Shown here one piece after another: positions 36,349 to 46,412 of a DNA stretch of 64,000 bases. The stretch spans positions 682,001 through 746,000 of the forward strand of contig NZ_CP120361.1 in the NCBI RefSeq assembly GCF_029457495.1, written 5' to 3'. Made by a program: the position numbers and the translations under genes. This stretch comes from Chelativorans sp. AA-79 (lineage in GTDB: Bacteria > Pseudomonadota > Alphaproteobacteria > Rhizobiales > Rhizobiaceae). Numbering within the stretch: the stretch's first letter is position 1; every line of letters starts with the position of its first letter. Below the pieces are notes generated by a model. The model was not told where the DNA came from. It did not search any database and worked only from the letters and a program-made list of their open reading frames with translations.

Positions 36349-36966
36349 CTAACAGAAACCCGCCTGCTTGAGGAGCCGATAGGCCTGAAGGACCTCGCGC
36401 AGACGCGCCTCGGACCCCCGATCGCCGCCATTCGCATCCGGATGGTGGCGCTTCACCAGCGTCTTATAGCGCGCCTTTATGTCCGCGCCAGTCGCATTCG
36501 CCGTGAGGCCCAGCGTTTCCAGCGCCTTGGCCTCAAGGGGCTTCACGCGTTTCTCGACGGGGGCGCGGCTTCTCGCTTCGCCGCCGAAGAGATTGAACGG
36601 GTCGCCCAGGCGCCGGTAATAGGTGGCCTGGCCGGAGCGGAAGGGCGCGAAATCGGCCGCCGCCGGCCCGGTCGCGTTCGAGCCGACCTTCCAGGTGGGA
36701 CGATGCCCGGTCAGCGCTTCCTTCTGGAAACGCGCGATCTCGCCGTCCTTCAATCCAGAGAAGTAATTGTAATTCTTATTGTATTCCCGAACATGCTCGA
36801 AGCAGAAGCGGAAATACTCGCCCTCCCTGTCCCGGCCCACCGGCGCGCGATGCAAGCCTGGTTCCGCGCAGCCATCCCACTGGCAGCGAGGTCCCTCGGC
36901 CTTCGGTTCGGTCCGCGGATCCGGGCGGATGCGGATCTTCTCGAAATATTTCGAGTTCAGTTTCAT
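36349..36966 (-). CDS. J-domain protein (DnaJ family)
   Basis: The 205-residue protein has a C-terminal J domain (about 145-205) with K-A-R-Y-K-T-L-V-K-R-H-H-P-D-A-N, including the H-P-D tripeptide needed to stimulate DnaK. The N-terminal part is a family-specific region with conserved C-E...F-C-F-E-H-V-R-E-Y-N-K-N-Y-N-Y-F. It lies upstream of cobS and divergent from bolA, as in many rhizobia. Partner proteins unknown. Confidence 0.88.
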   Translation of the reverse strand: MKLNSKYFEKIRIRPDPRTEPKAEGPRCQWDGCAEPGLHRAPVGRDREGEYFRFCFEHVREYNKNYNYFSGLKDGEIARFQKEALTGHRPTWKVGSNATGPAAADFAPFRSGQATYYRRLGDPFNLFGGEARSRAPVEKRVKPLEAKALETLGLTANATGADIKARYKTLVKRHHPDANGGDRGSEARLREVLQAYRLLKQAGFC

Positions 36967-37195
36967 GCCCGTCCTGAAAACAGCAAATCAGTTTAGATTA
37001 TGGCCTTTCGCGGCTGCGAAACAAGAATTGACATTTCGCAGTCGATGGACCAAGGGCGCAGCGTGGGTGCTGCCGCTTCGGTCCCTCGCGCGGCCGCATT
37101 CGCGGGCGCCAAGGTTTCCACTCGGCTGCAAAATGCTTTAGGCCAATCGCTCGAGGATCCGGGAAGCATCCCCTATATGGTATCAGGAGGCGTTC

Positions 37196-37498
37196 TTGTC
37201 CATTCAGTCCGCAATCGAAATCAAGCTGACCAAAGCCTTTTCGCCGCAGCGGCTCGCCGTCGTCAACGAGAGCCATCTTCACGCCGGCCATCACCATGTG
37301 GAGCACGGCCATGAGGAGACCTTCGACGGCGCGGGCGAAACGCACTTCCGGGTGCGCATCGTTTCGGATGCCTTCGCCGGCAAAAGCCGTATCGAGCGAC
37401 ATCGCGCGGTGAACGAGGTGCTGGCCGAGGAGCTCAAGCGCGGCGTGCATGCGCTCGCCATCGAGCCGGCCGCACCCGGTGAGAAGACGCGATGGTGA
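37196..37498 (+). CDS. BolA-family protein
   Basis: The 100-residue protein has H-A-G-H and E-T-H-F-R-V-R-I-V-S near the middle and R-H-R-A-V-N-E-V-L near residue 67, the BolA fold, with an extra His-rich stretch (H-A-G-H-H-H-V-E-H-G-H). BolA proteins partner monothiol glutaredoxins in iron-sulfur and stress signalling. The start is TTG at 37196, five bases after a strong AGGAGG; no in-frame ATG or GTG fits as well. Confidence 0.9.
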   Translation: MSIQSAIEIKLTKAFSPQRLAVVNESHLHAGHHHVEHGHEETFDGAGETHFRVRIVSDAFAGKSRIERHRAVNEVLAEELKRGVHALAIEPAAPGEKTRW

Positions 37499-37507
37499 GG
37501 GCGCAGC

Positions 37508-37906
37508 CTACCAGATGGTGCTCACATGCGGATAGCGGGTGATCCTGCTGTCAGCGGTAACGAGCGGAACGCCTAATTCTCGCGCCAGCGCCACAATTAT
37601 CTGGTCTGAGGGGTCTGGATGAGAATCGCCTGGAAGCGTGACGCTCTTCACCGCAACCGAGTTGTCGATTGGAGCAAATCGAAGACCCGCGATCTGCTCC
37701 GCTGTTTTCAGCCAGTGCGAAACATCCATCGACAGATCGAGTTTGCCTTTTGATACCAGTAAGGCGATCTCCCAGGCTGAAATCGATGATACAATGACGC
37801 CGTCGCGCTCCAGCTCTTCTTCTATAACTTGCGACGCTTTGGCCGTGAGTTTCGTCTTGTCGTCGTTAATCCACCAGACGAGCGCATGGGTGTCGATGAC
37901 GATCAC
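37508..37906 (-). CDS. VapC-type PIN-domain toxin
   Basis: The 132-residue protein has the PIN-domain acidic residues D5 (V-I-D-T-H-A), E46 (A-W-E-I), D101 (P-S-D-Q) and D119 (T-A-D-S-R), which bind metal for RNA cleavage. It starts with GTG immediately after the antitoxin stop codon, so translation is coupled. It belongs to the type II VapBC-like systems; RNA target unknown. It converges on bolA. Confidence 0.9.
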   Translation of the reverse strand: MIVIDTHALVWWINDDKTKLTAKASQVIEEELERDGVIVSSISAWEIALLVSKGKLDLSMDVSHWLKTAEQIAGLRFAPIDNSVAVKSVTLPGDSHPDPSDQIIVALARELGVPLVTADSRITRYPHVSTIW

Positions 37907-38134
37907 TTAGCGCTTCCCAATCCCCAACCCGACGGGTTCGAAGGGATCGCCATAGCGCAAACCCGACCCCTTTAATTGCTCCCGCGGATCCTGCTTCCTC
38001 TCCGTAACCGGGCGAATCTCTATCGCCGGCTTGCCGTGATCCGTTACGATCAGCGGTTCACCGCTTGCTTCCACTTGCCGGAAGTATTCAAGCGCCTTCG
38101 CCTTGAATTGCGATTTAGATACGTGCGCGAGCAT
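37907..38134 (-). CDS. Phd/YefM-family antitoxin
   Basis: The 75-residue protein has S-K-S-Q-F-K-A-K-A-L-E-Y-F-R-Q-V-E and G-E-P-L-I-V-T-D-H-G-K-P-A, the DNA-binding fold of Phd/YefM antitoxins, and a short C-terminal toxin-binding tail. It would neutralise the adjacent PIN toxin and repress the pair's promoter. It ends directly at the toxin start. Confidence 0.88.
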   Translation of the reverse strand: MLAHVSKSQFKAKALEYFRQVEASGEPLIVTDHGKPAIEIRPVTERKQDPREQLKGSGLRYGDPFEPVGLGIGKR

Positions 38135-38236
38135 CTTCGCCTCCGACCTCGCCTGAATATAATCGAGATATGACCATGGACAATGCCTATGGTCATATCG
38201 CGCGTCACGGCTCGACGTAAAGCTGAAGGACTCCGT

Positions 38237-39526
38237 CTAATTCTTTGCCGTCGCCTTGTCCTCCACCGCCGGGCGGATACGCAGGCGGGTGATACGGTTC
38301 CGCTCACGCTTCATGACGATGAAGCGCTTGCCGAAAAATGTGAAGGCCTGCTTCTCCTCGGGGATCGTCTGCGTCTCGTGGATGACGAGACCCGCGATCG
38401 TGGTGGCTTCGTCGTCCGGCAGGTTCCAGTCGAGGGCACGGTTCAGATCCCGGATCGGCACAGAGCCTTCAACGACGATGGAGCCGTCCGCCTCCTGCTT
38501 GACACCCTGCATCTCCACGTCATGCTCGTCGGATATATCGCCGACGATCTCCTCGATGATGTCCTCAAGTGTCACCAGCCCCTCCACCTCGCCATACTCG
38601 TCGACGACAATGGCGATATGCGCCTTGCGCCGCAGGAAGGCATTGAGCTGGTCCTGCAGCGAGGTGGTGTCCGGCACGAACCAAGGCTTGCTCGCCACCT
38701 TCATGATATCGATACGGCCCGGATCGTTGCCGACCTCGTGGAGCGCGCGCAGGAGATCCTTCGTGTGCACCACACCGACGATATTCTCCGTCGTCGTCTT
38801 CCAGACCGGAATCCGCGTGTAGGGGCTTTTCAGGATCTCGCTTACCACGGCTGCGGGTGGTTCGTCGGCGCTGACGGAGCGCATATTGGTGCGGTGGATC
38901 ATGATGTCGGACACTTCGAGCTCGTGCAGGTCCAGCAGGGCGCCCATGCGGTCCCGGTCCTGCTTCACGACGCCGCCCTCCCGGTGCAGGACCTCCACCG
39001 TGCCGCGCAGTTCCTCATGGGCCGAGAGAAGCGGCATGTCACGCGCGAGATTGATGCCGAAGACCGCCAGCAGAACGCGTACGATCGCATTTGCGACCGA
39101 GGAGAGCGGGCCGAAGACGAGGACGACAAGCCGCGCAAAAGGCGAGACGGAGAGCGCGAACTGCTCCGGTCGGGCGAGTGCCCAGGATTTCGGCAGGATC
39201 TCGGAGAAGATGACGAGCATCAACGTCATAGCGATCGTGGCATAGATGACGCCCGCTTCGCCGAACAGGGTGAGCATAAGGCTGGTCGCGAGCGCGGAGG
39301 CGAGGATATTGACCAGATTGTTGCCGATGAGCAGCGCGCCCACCAGGCGGTCGCGCCGCACCACCAGCTTCTGCACGAGAGCCGCACGCTTTTCCCCGCC
39401 GCGCTCCAGCGTGTGAAGCCTCGCGCGGGACACGGCGGTCATGCCGGTCTCGGTGCCTGAAAAGAGAAAGGACAGCCCGATCAGAAAGAGAATGATCCCG
39501 CCCGTGACGAGGATTTCCGTGGTCAT
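38237..39526 (-). CDS. HlyC/CorC-family membrane protein (CNNM-CBS-CorC)
   Basis: The 429-residue protein has an N-terminal CNNM transmembrane domain (about 1-190, four helices), two CBS domains (about 205-325) with I-M-I-H-R-T-N-M and V-V-H-T-K-D-L-L, and a C-terminal CorC_HlyC domain. Members act in magnesium or cobalt efflux; the hemolysin name is historical. It overlaps aroB by 4 bases and is the last gene of the aroK-aroB-corC-like operon typical of rhizobia. Confidence 0.9.
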   Translation of the reverse strand: MTTEILVTGGIILFLIGLSFLFSGTETGMTAVSRARLHTLERGGEKRAALVQKLVVRRDRLVGALLIGNNLVNILASALATSLMLTLFGEAGVIYATIAMTLMLVIFSEILPKSWALARPEQFALSVSPFARLVVLVFGPLSSVANAIVRVLLAVFGINLARDMPLLSAHEELRGTVEVLHREGGVVKQDRDRMGALLDLHELEVSDIMIHRTNMRSVSADEPPAAVVSEILKSPYTRIPVWKTTTENIVGVVHTKDLLRALHEVGNDPGRIDIMKVASKPWFVPDTTSLQDQLNAFLRRKAHIAIVVDEYGEVEGLVTLEDIIEEIVGDISDEHDVEMQGVKQEADGSIVVEGSVPIRDLNRALDWNLPDDEATTIAGLVIHETQTIPEEKQAFTFFGKRFIVMKRERNRITRLRIRPAVEDKATAKN

Positions 39527-40650
39527 CGCGGCGCCTCCTCCTTCAGGAAGGCCAGGACCTCCGCAGCGGGCACATCGCTGGCGATGAAGGACCGGCCGAT
39601 CCCGTGGGTGAGGATGAAGGTGAGCGCGCCGCGCGTGACCTTCTTGTCCTGGGCGATATAGCCGAGCAGCGCCTCGGCGTCCGGAAGGCCGCCGGGGATA
39701 TCGCCCAGCCGCGTCGGCAGGCCGACCGCGCCCAGATGGGCTTCCACGCGGCGGGCATCGTCCGGGCTCGCCTGGTTCATGCGCGCCGAAAATCTATGGG
39801 CCATGACCATGCCGATGGCGACAGCCTCCCCATGGACCAGCCGCGCGCCGTCATAGCCGGTCGCCGCCTCGAGGGCGTGACCGAAAGTGTGGCCGAGATT
39901 GAGCAGCGCGCGCTCGCCGGTCTCGCGCTCGTCCCTCTCGACGATCTCCGCCTTGGCGCGGCAGCATTCGGCGATCGCCTCGATCCGCGCGCTACCGCCG
40001 GCGAAGACCTCCCGCCAGTGCGTCTCCAGCCATTCGAAGAAGCCGGGCCTGTCGATGAGTCCGTATTTGGCGACCTCGGCATAGCCCGCCCGGAACTCGC
40101 GCGCGGGCAGCGTGTCGAGCACGCTCGTGTCGGCAAGCACCAGCTTCGGCTGATAGAAGACGCCGACGAGGTTCTTGCCGCGCTGCGTGTTGATGCCGGT
40201 CTTCCCGCCGACCGAGGAATCCACCTGGGCGAGCAGCGAGGTCGGCACCTGCACGAAATTCATGCCGCGGCGGACAATCCCCGCGGCAAAGCCGGCGAGG
40301 TCGCCCACCACGCCGCCGCCCAGCGCGACGACCGCATCCCGCCTTTCCAGGCGCGCGCCGATAACGGCATCGACGGTCTCTTGAAGGGATTCGAAGCTCT
40401 TGCTGCGCTCGCCCGGCTTCAGCTTGATCGCGACGCTGCCGATCCCGGCGGCGGAAAGGCTCGCCTCGAAGGCCTCGAGATGGGCCGCCGCGACATTGTC
40501 GTCCGTCACGATCGCAGTACGGATGCCCGGCAGGCGCGACGCGATCTCGCCGCCGGCGCGCGCGATCAGGCCGGGGCCGATCAGAATGTCATAGGCGCGG
40601 TCGCTCAGGCCGACGGGAACGGTGGCCAGGCTTGTCTCGTCATTATTCAT
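39523..40650 (-). CDS. aroB: 3-dehydroquinate synthase
   Basis: The 375-residue enzyme makes 3-dehydroquinate, the second shikimate step, using NAD and a divalent metal. It has [11 protein letters not shown] near 110-120, [16 protein letters not shown] near 136-151 and H-G-E-A-V near 269, the NAD and metal-binding motifs. It lies between aroK and the CorC-like gene in an operon. Confidence 0.95.
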   Translation of the reverse strand: MNNDETSLATVPVGLSDRAYDILIGPGLIARAGGEIASRLPGIRTAIVTDDNVAAAHLEAFEASLSAAGIGSVAIKLKPGERSKSFESLQETVDAVIGARLERRDAVVALGGGVVGDLAGFAAGIVRRGMNFVQVPTSLLAQVDSSVGGKTGINTQRGKNLVGVFYQPKLVLADTSVLDTLPAREFRAGYAEVAKYGLIDRPGFFEWLETHWREVFAGGSARIEAIAECCRAKAEIVERDERETGERALLNLGHTFGHALEAATGYDGARLVHGEAVAIGMVMAHRFSARMNQASPDDARRVEAHLGAVGLPTRLGDIPGGLPDAEALLGYIAQDKKVTRGALTFILTHGIGRSFIASDVPAAEVLAFLKEEAPR

Positions 40651-40667
40651 CAGGCTTCCTGCATTCC

Positions 40668-41258
40668 TCAGCTCTTCTCCAGGAAGGAGACAAGACCTTC
40701 GACGACCTCCGCCGCGATCACTTCCTTGGGTTCATCCCGCGTGCGGACGGTAATGTCGGCCTGCTCGTAGACCGGATAGCGAAGATCCATCAAGCCCTGC
40801 ATGACGGCGCGCGGATTCTTCGTGTTGAGAAGCGGGCGGTTCTGTCTCCTCGCCACACGGTTCATGAGAGTGTCCAGATCGGCCTTCAGCCAGACGGATA
40901 CGCCTTGGCGGATGATGGCGCGGCGCGTGGTTTCAGCGATAAAGGCGCCGCCGCCGGTGGAAAGCACCCGGGGGCCCTCCCGCAGCAGCCGGGCGATGAC
41001 CCGCCGCTCCAGCGCGCGGAACTCTTCCTCGCCGTAACTGGCGAAAAGCTCGGGAATGGTCATGCGGGACACGGTCTCGATCTCATGATCGCTGTCGACG
41101 AAGGGCAGGCCCAGCATGCCGGCCACCTTGCGCCCGACGACGGTCTTCCCCGCCCCCATCAGGCCGACGAACACGATGCTGCGCCGCCCGAGCCGCGCAA
41201 GTACGGCGCGGGCGTCCGGCAAGTTCGCAGTGGAGTAGGTGTTGTCGACCGGCATCAT
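40668..41258 (-). CDS. aroK: Shikimate kinase
   Basis: The 196-residue kinase has the P-loop G-L-M-G-A-G-K-T near residues 37-44, the shikimate-binding D-S-D near 59 and G-G-G-A near 102. It phosphorylates shikimate with ATP. It is the first gene of the aroK-aroB-CorC-like operon and diverges from the small membrane protein and xerD. Confidence 0.95.
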   Translation of the reverse strand: MMPVDNTYSTANLPDARAVLARLGRRSIVFVGLMGAGKTVVGRKVAGMLGLPFVDSDHEIETVSRMTIPELFASYGEEEFRALERRVIARLLREGPRVLSTGGGAFIAETTRRAIIRQGVSVWLKADLDTLMNRVARRQNRPLLNTKNPRAVMQGLMDLRYPVYEQADITVRTRDEPKEVIAAEVVEGLVSFLEKS

Positions 41259-41364
41259 CCAACAGCTTTCGACACGAAAACCAAGTTACGTCAAGCGCAA
41301 CCCCCACGGCCTTGCATTGCCGGGTGCCGCGCGACATAAGCGTGAGCTTCAACACGGGTTGGGT

Positions 41365-41511
41365 ATGCCTACACTTTTTCGGCTTCTCACGACGATCGCG
41401 ATCCTCGCGGCACTCCTCTATGCCGCCATGTATGCGCTGGCCACCTTCGTGGAGCCGAAGCGGACGGAAATGATCGTGCCTATCCCGCCGGAACGACTCG
41501 AGCAACGCTAG
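41365..41511 (+). CDS. 48-residue single-pass membrane protein
   Basis: The product begins M-P-T-L-F-R-L-L-T, has one hydrophobic helix (about 8-28) and a short tail with [14 protein letters not shown] protein of this size and tail lies between aroK and xerD in many rhizobia, so it is probably real. GGGTTGGG precedes the ATG. Function unknown. Confidence 0.65.
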   Translation: MPTLFRLLTTIAILAALLYAAMYALATFVEPKRTEMIVPIPPERLEQR

Positions 41512-41587
41512 TCCCGATCCGTTGTCAGTTTCTTTCCATTCTGTTGCGATCATCGGCGGGACGGCTCATCAATGGCGGCGAAGGTTC

Positions 41588-42514
41588 ATGGCGAGCGGAA
41601 CGAAGATCGAAGCGTTTCTGGAGATGATGGCGGCCGAGCGCGGAGCAAGCGACAACACGCTCGCCTCCTATCGGCGCGATCTCGAAGACGCGGATGTGTT
41701 CATGACCGCGGGCGGATTGGGGCTGGCGGATGCGAGCGCAGCGGGCATCCGCGCCTATCTCGCGGATATCGCCGGGCGCGGCTTTGCTCCCACGACGCAG
41801 GCGCGGAAGCTTTCCTCCCTCAGGCAGTTCTTCAAATTCCTCTATGCGGAAGGTTTGCGCGGCGACGATCCGACAGGCGTGCTGGACAGCCCGAAGAAAG
41901 GCCGCCCGCTGCCCAAGACACTGAGCGAGGAGCAGATGCTTGCTCTTCTCGACCGGGCCGCGGAGGAGGCGCGCGCAGCGTCCGAAGGCACGCCGGAGCG
42001 CCTTGCCGCGCAGCGCCTCTCGACGCTGCTCGAGATGCTCTATGCCTCCGGCCTGCGCGTCTCGGAACTTGTGACACTGCCGCTCCGCGTCGCGCTCAGG
42101 GACGAACGGTTCTTCGCGGTTCGGGGAAAAGGGGGCAAGGAACGCATCGTGCCGCTTTCAGCCAAGGCGCGGCAAGCCGTGGCGCACTGGGTCCGGGAGC
42201 GGGCGCGGCATCCCGCCTTCGCGGAAAGCCCGTGGCTTTTCCCGGCCGCGTCCGCGAGCGGCCACCTGCCCCGCCAGGTCTTTGCGCGCGAGCTCAAGGG
42301 GCTGGCGGCGCGGGCGGGCATATCCGCCGCGAAGATCTCGCCGCACGTGCTGCGCCATGCCTTCGCAAGCCATCTTCTGCAAAACGGTGCGGATCTCAGG
42401 GCCGTCCAGCAGCTCCTAGGCCATGCGGACATCTCTACCACGCAGATCTATACCCATGTGCTCGAAAAGAGGCTGCAGGAACTGGTGCAGAAGCACCACC
42501 CGCTTGCCGACTAG
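41588..42514 (+). CDS. xerD: Tyrosine recombinase XerD
   Basis: The 308-residue enzyme resolves chromosome dimers at dif with XerC. A SAM-like N-terminal domain (about 1-90) precedes the catalytic domain with Arg in G-L-R-V-S-E-L, Lys in G-K-G-G-K-E-R, H-x-x-R in H-V-L-R-H-A-F, His in L-G-H-A-D and the nucleophile Tyr in Q-I-Y-T-H-V. I chose the ATG at 41588 rather than 41522 by family length. No dif site was identified. Confidence 0.93.
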   Translation: MASGTKIEAFLEMMAAERGASDNTLASYRRDLEDADVFMTAGGLGLADASAAGIRAYLADIAGRGFAPTTQARKLSSLRQFFKFLYAEGLRGDDPTGVLDSPKKGRPLPKTLSEEQMLALLDRAAEEARAASEGTPERLAAQRLSTLLEMLYASGLRVSELVTLPLRVALRDERFFAVRGKGGKERIVPLSAKARQAVAHWVRERARHPAFAESPWLFPAASASGHLPRQVFARELKGLAARAGISAAKISPHVLRHAFASHLLQNGADLRAVQQLLGHADISTTQIYTHVLEKRLQELVQKHHPLAD

Positions 42515-42609
42515 CGCCATGGCCGCTATGTGAAACCACGATTTTAGCGGCGGCCTCGCCGTTTGTGCTCAAAACCGCAGTGTCTCGTGTCCGATTTTTT
42601 GGCGGGTGA

Positions 42610-43560
42610 ATGTATAACTATCTCGATTTCGAAAAGCCGGTCGCCGATCTCGAAGGCAAGATCCTCGAACTCAAGAAGCTTACCGAAAGCGGCGAGGCCG
42701 TCGACGTTGGTGAAGAGATCGCGCGGCTCGAGCGGCGCTCCAAGGATGCCCTGCGCGACATCTACAGGGCGCTGACGCCTTGGCAGAAGGCGCAGGTGGC
42801 CCGTCACCCTGACCGGCCGCACTGCATGGACTATGTGCGCGCGCTCTTCACGGACTTCACGCCGCTCGCCGGCGACCGCGCTTTCGGCGAGGACGAGGCG
42901 GTGGTCGCCGGCTTTGCCCGCTTCCGCGGTGAATCCATCGCCGTCATAGGCCAGGAAAAAGGGAACGACACCCAGAGCCGGCTGAAGCACAATTTCGGTA
43001 TGGCCCGACCGGACGGCTATCGCAAGGCCGTGCGGGTGATGGATCTTGCCGACCGTTTCGGCGTGCCGGTGGTCAGTCTCGTCGATACGGCGGGCGCCTA
43101 TCCGGGCATCGATGCGGAGGAGCGGGGGCAGGCCGAGGCGATCGCGCGGTCCACGTCGAAATGCCTGGGCCTAAAGGTGCCCAATGTCGCCCTGATCATC
43201 GGCGAGGGTGGCTCGGGCGGGGCGATCGCCATCGCCACGGCCAATCTGGTCTATATGCTGGAGCATTCCATCTATTCAGTGATCTCGCCGGAGGGGGCTG
43301 CGTCCATCCTGTGGCACGATTCCACGCGCGCCAAGGACGCGGCGACCAATATGAAGATCACCGCGCAGGATCTGCTGCAACTGAAGGTGATCGACGGGAT
43401 CATTCCCGAGCCCGTGGGCGGCGCGCACCGCTCGCCGGAGACGGTGATCCAGGCCGCTGGCGAGACCATCGAAAAAGGGTTCCGCGACCTGACCGAGGCT
43501 GGCGGCGACTATCGCGAACTCAGGCGGGAGAAATTCCTCGCCATCGGTCGACAGCTCTAA
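42610..43560 (+). CDS. accA: Acetyl-CoA carboxylase carboxyltransferase alpha subunit
   Basis: The 316-residue subunit works with AccD to form malonyl-CoA for fatty acid synthesis. It starts M-Y-N-Y-L-D-F-E-K-P, with V-D-T-A-G-A-Y-P-G near 158-166, G-E-G-G-S-G-G-A near 198-205 and S-P-E-G-A-A-S-I-L-W near 227, all diagnostic. It follows xerD by 95 bases, a common rhizobial order. Confidence 0.97.
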   Translation: MYNYLDFEKPVADLEGKILELKKLTESGEAVDVGEEIARLERRSKDALRDIYRALTPWQKAQVARHPDRPHCMDYVRALFTDFTPLAGDRAFGEDEAVVAGFARFRGESIAVIGQEKGNDTQSRLKHNFGMARPDGYRKAVRVMDLADRFGVPVVSLVDTAGAYPGIDAEERGQAEAIARSTSKCLGLKVPNVALIIGEGGSGGAIAIATANLVYMLEHSIYSVISPEGAASILWHDSTRAKDAATNMKITAQDLLQLKVIDGIIPEPVGGAHRSPETVIQAAGETIEKGFRDLTEAGGDYRELRREKFLAIGRQL

Positions 43561-43760
43561 AGCCGCCAGCGATCGTTCCGGTCCGTCCGGGCCTCAGCCC
43601 TCACGCTTATCTCCAACAAGCAAGATTCTGTTGTTCGTCATATTCTTGCCTTGCCGCCCACTTCAAGATAAGCCGTAATGCGCCGTGGCTGGTAATGATT
43701 TGTCAAGGCTAACGGTCTTTAGTAGCGGAGATATCCGCCTCCTGCCGCCGGGAGAGGGGA

Positions 43761-45071
43761 ATGGCGACCCAAAAACGAGACCATCGCATGAAAAGCCGTC
43801 TTGCTTGTGCTGTGCTTCTGCCGGTCTTCATCCTCGCGGGCTGCAGCGGGTCCCTGGAAGACATCGCGCCCAAGGCCGAGCGCAAGCTGCCGCAGGAAGT
43901 CACAGAGGCCATGCAGGCCAAGGGGATGAGCAAGAACTCGCCCATCATGATGCGCATCTTCAAGGAAGAGGGTGTGCTGGAGGTCTGGAAGCAGAAACGG
44001 GACGGGCGCTACGACCGCATCGCGAGCTACGACATCTGCAAGTGGTCCGGCAAGCTCGGTCCGAAATACACGGAGGGTGACCGGCAGGCGCCGGAGGGAT
44101 TCTATACCGTCCGGCCGCAGCAGATGAACCCGAATTCCAGCTATCATCTCTCGTTCAACGTCGGTTTTCCGAATGCCTATGACCAGGCGAACGGTCGAAC
44201 GGGCCAGCATCTGATGGTGCATGGTGCCTGTTCTTCCGCCGGCTGTTATTCCATGACCGACGAGCAGGTGGAGGAGATCTACGCCTTCGCGCGGGACGCC
44301 TTCCGCGGCGGTCAGCAGGCGTTCCAGCTCCAGGCCTTCCCCTTCCGCATGACGCCGGAAAACATGGCACGCTACCGCGACGATCCGAACTATCCCTTCT
44401 GGCAGATGCTGAAGGAAGGCTATGACCATTTCGAGATCACCAAGTCCCCGCCCAAGGTGGATGTCTGCGAACGGCGCTATGTCTTCAACCGCGTCGCGGC
44501 CGACGGCTACAGCTTCGAACCGACGCAGGCCTGTCCGCCCTCCACCCAGCCGCAGGCGCTGCTGACGGCCTATCAGGCCTATAAGAAGAAACAGGACCTC
44601 GCCGTCTCCCAGGCGGCCTGGAAGTGGAGCAAGCAGCAGCCGAAGCCCACGATCGCCGGCCTCGAGGAGGCCAAGCTCGTTGCCGACTGGAGCCGCCGCC
44701 GCGCCCGTGGCGAGAGGGTCACGCCCGAGCCGCCGTCCCTGACACCGGTGATGGTGGCGAAGCAAAAGGCACCGGAATCGGCGCCCGTCACCGCGTATGC
44801 GCCGCCCCCACGCCCGGCCCCGGCCACGCAGGCGACCGCCGCGGCCGAACAGCCGCCAGCGGAGCAGGAAGCCGCGACGGCGGCCGCAGAGGCGAACGGT
44901 GCGGTGACGGAGACGCAGATGCAAGTCGGTGCGACCCCACTCACCACCGGCTCCACACCAGCGCCGGCACCCAATCCGAATCGTCCCGCCGCTGCTGCCG
45001 CGCAACCGGAAACCGCTCCCGAGCCGGAGCAGGGCCGGATGAGCCGCCTCTGGAACATGTTCCGCAAGTGA
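43761..45071 (+). CDS. L,D-transpeptidase-family lipoprotein (YafK-like)
   Basis: The 436-residue protein has a lipoprotein signal with lipobox I-L-A-G-C (Cys28), then a YkuD-type catalytic domain with H-G-A-C-S-S-A-G-C-Y (catalytic C162). A long Pro/Ala/Glu-rich C-terminal tail (about 330-420) may span the envelope. Such enzymes make 3-3 peptidoglycan crosslinks or attach proteins to peptidoglycan. GGGAGAGG precedes the ATG at 43761; an ATG at 43788 would fit the signal peptide but lacks a binding site. Confidence 0.87.
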   Translation: MATQKRDHRMKSRLACAVLLPVFILAGCSGSLEDIAPKAERKLPQEVTEAMQAKGMSKNSPIMMRIFKEEGVLEVWKQKRDGRYDRIASYDICKWSGKLGPKYTEGDRQAPEGFYTVRPQQMNPNSSYHLSFNVGFPNAYDQANGRTGQHLMVHGACSSAGCYSMTDEQVEEIYAFARDAFRGGQQAFQLQAFPFRMTPENMARYRDDPNYPFWQMLKEGYDHFEITKSPPKVDVCERRYVFNRVAADGYSFEPTQACPPSTQPQALLTAYQAYKKKQDLAVSQAAWKWSKQQPKPTIAGLEEAKLVADWSRRRARGERVTPEPPSLTPVMVAKQKAPESAPVTAYAPPPRPAPATQATAAAEQPPAEQEAATAAAEANGAVTETQMQVGATPLTTGSTPAPAPNPNRPAAAAAQPETAPEPEQGRMSRLWNMFRK

Positions 45072-45085
45072 GTTCCCAAGGACGC

Positions 45086-45310
45086 ATGTCGGATGTTTAC
45101 GACCTCAGGGGGCTCAACTGCCCCTTGCCAGTGCTGAAGGCCAAAAAGCGCCTGGCGGGCATGAAGCCCGGAGAACGCCTCTGGGTCGAAACGACGGACC
45201 CTCTGGCCGTCATCGACATTCCGGCCTTCTGCAATAATGAGAAGCACCCCCTGGTGGAGACGGAAACCGTATCCGGCGGGCACCGCTTCCTCATCGAGCG
45301 CGGTGGTTGA
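45086..45310 (+). CDS. TusA-family sulfurtransferase
   Basis: The 74-residue protein has L-N-C12-P-L-P-V-L-K-A-K-K, the active-site motif of the TusA/SirA family, which passes persulfide sulfur to tRNA thiolation or molybdenum cofactor pathways. The ATG at 45086 has AAGGA upstream and is 14 bases after the L,D-transpeptidase stop. Which sulfur pathway it serves is not visible here. Confidence 0.92.
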   Translation: MSDVYDLRGLNCPLPVLKAKKRLAGMKPGERLWVETTDPLAVIDIPAFCNNEKHPLVETETVSGGHRFLIERGG

Positions 45311-45364
45311 CGTCGAGAGGCCGCACCTTGACCTCGATCAAGGTCGGAAACCGCCGCCGGCAGG

Positions 45365-46408
45365 TTAACGCCTGATCCCCGGGATCGAAAGCGGGTTGCG
45401 TTCAAGGGCGGCGCGATCGGGAGTATCGATCGCCGTCTGGCCCGTAAAGGCGGCGAAGAGGCGGCGCACATAGTCGGTGTCTAGAGCACGGCCGATCACG
45501 ACGATGCGCGTGCCTCGCGTGCCATCGGGCCAGGCACCCAGGAGCTCTGGTGGATGCAGGAGTTTCTGCGCGCCCTGGATCAGGAGGGGGCGGCCCGGGT
45601 TCTCGGAGGTCTCGGCCAGCCCTTTTATCCGCAGGATCTCTTCGCCCTGCTGCGTGGTCAGCAGGTCCAGGAAATTCTCGATCGCGGAAGCCGGCAAAGG
45701 GCCGTCATAGCTGAGCGAGACGCTGCGGAAGTCATCGTGGTGATGATCATGTCCGTCGTGATCGTGCCCGTGGTGATCTGCGCCCGGTAGACCGGGCTTC
45801 ACCCGGTCGAGAGCGGGGCGAAGCAGGCACTCGACGACGGCCGGGTGGCGGCTGTCGAGAAGCTCGGCACTGCTGTTGAGGGCCGAAAGCCGGGTCATGA
45901 GCGCCCGCCGGTCCTCCTCCACCGCCAGATCGGCTTTGGAAACAACGATCTGGTCGGCCAAAGTTACCTGTTGCCGTGCCTCCTCATAGGCATCCAGAGT
46001 GGCTGCTCCATGCATGGCGTCGACAATCGTGACCACGCATTCGAGCCTGTAGCGACGCGAAAGCGTCGGATGGGCGATGATCGACTGGAGCATGGGCACG
46101 GGATCGGCGAGCCCGCTCGTTTCCACAACGACGCGATCCAGCGCCGGCCGGCGCTCCGTGAGGGAGAGGAGCGTGTCCACGAGCTCGCCGCGAACGGTGC
46201 AGCAAAGGCAGCCGCCGCCGATTTCGACGATGCCGTCCGCCGCCTGCTCCACCAGAAGGTGATCGATCGCTACCTCGCCGAACTCGTTGATGACGACGGC
46301 CGTATGAGCCAGCGACGGGGTCTTCAGCAGGCGGTTGAGCAGCGTCGTCTTGCCGGAGCCCAGAAATCCGGTGAGCACGACGAGTGCAACGGTCGGCGTC
46401 GGTTCCAA
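45365..46408 (-). CDS. COG0523 (CobW/ZNG-like) metallochaperone GTPase
   Basis: The 347-residue GTPase has Walker A G-F-L-G-S-G-K-T at residues 14-21, the metal-binding C67-L-C69-C70 and a His/Asp-rich loop ([13 protein letters not shown]) near 220-232. A CobW C-terminal domain follows. The family delivers zinc or cobalt to client enzymes. The start is uncertain; TTG at 46408, just after the carboxypeptidase stop, gives the usual distance to Walker A. Zinc rather than cobalt is suggested by the His loop but not shown. Confidence 0.88.
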   Translation of the reverse strand: MEPTPTVALVVLTGFLGSGKTTLLNRLLKTPSLAHTAVVINEFGEVAIDHLLVEQAADGIVEIGGGCLCCTVRGELVDTLLSLTERRPALDRVVVETSGLADPVPMLQSIIAHPTLSRRYRLECVVTIVDAMHGAATLDAYEEARQQVTLADQIVVSKADLAVEEDRRALMTRLSALNSSAELLDSRHPAVVECLLRPALDRVKPGLPGADHHGHDHDGHDHHHDDFRSVSLSYDGPLPASAIENFLDLLTTQQGEEILRIKGLAETSENPGRPLLIQGAQKLLHPPELLGAWPDGTRGTRIVVIGRALDTDYVRRLFAAFTGQTAIDTPDRAALERNPLSIPGIRR

Positions 46409-46412
46409 GACG

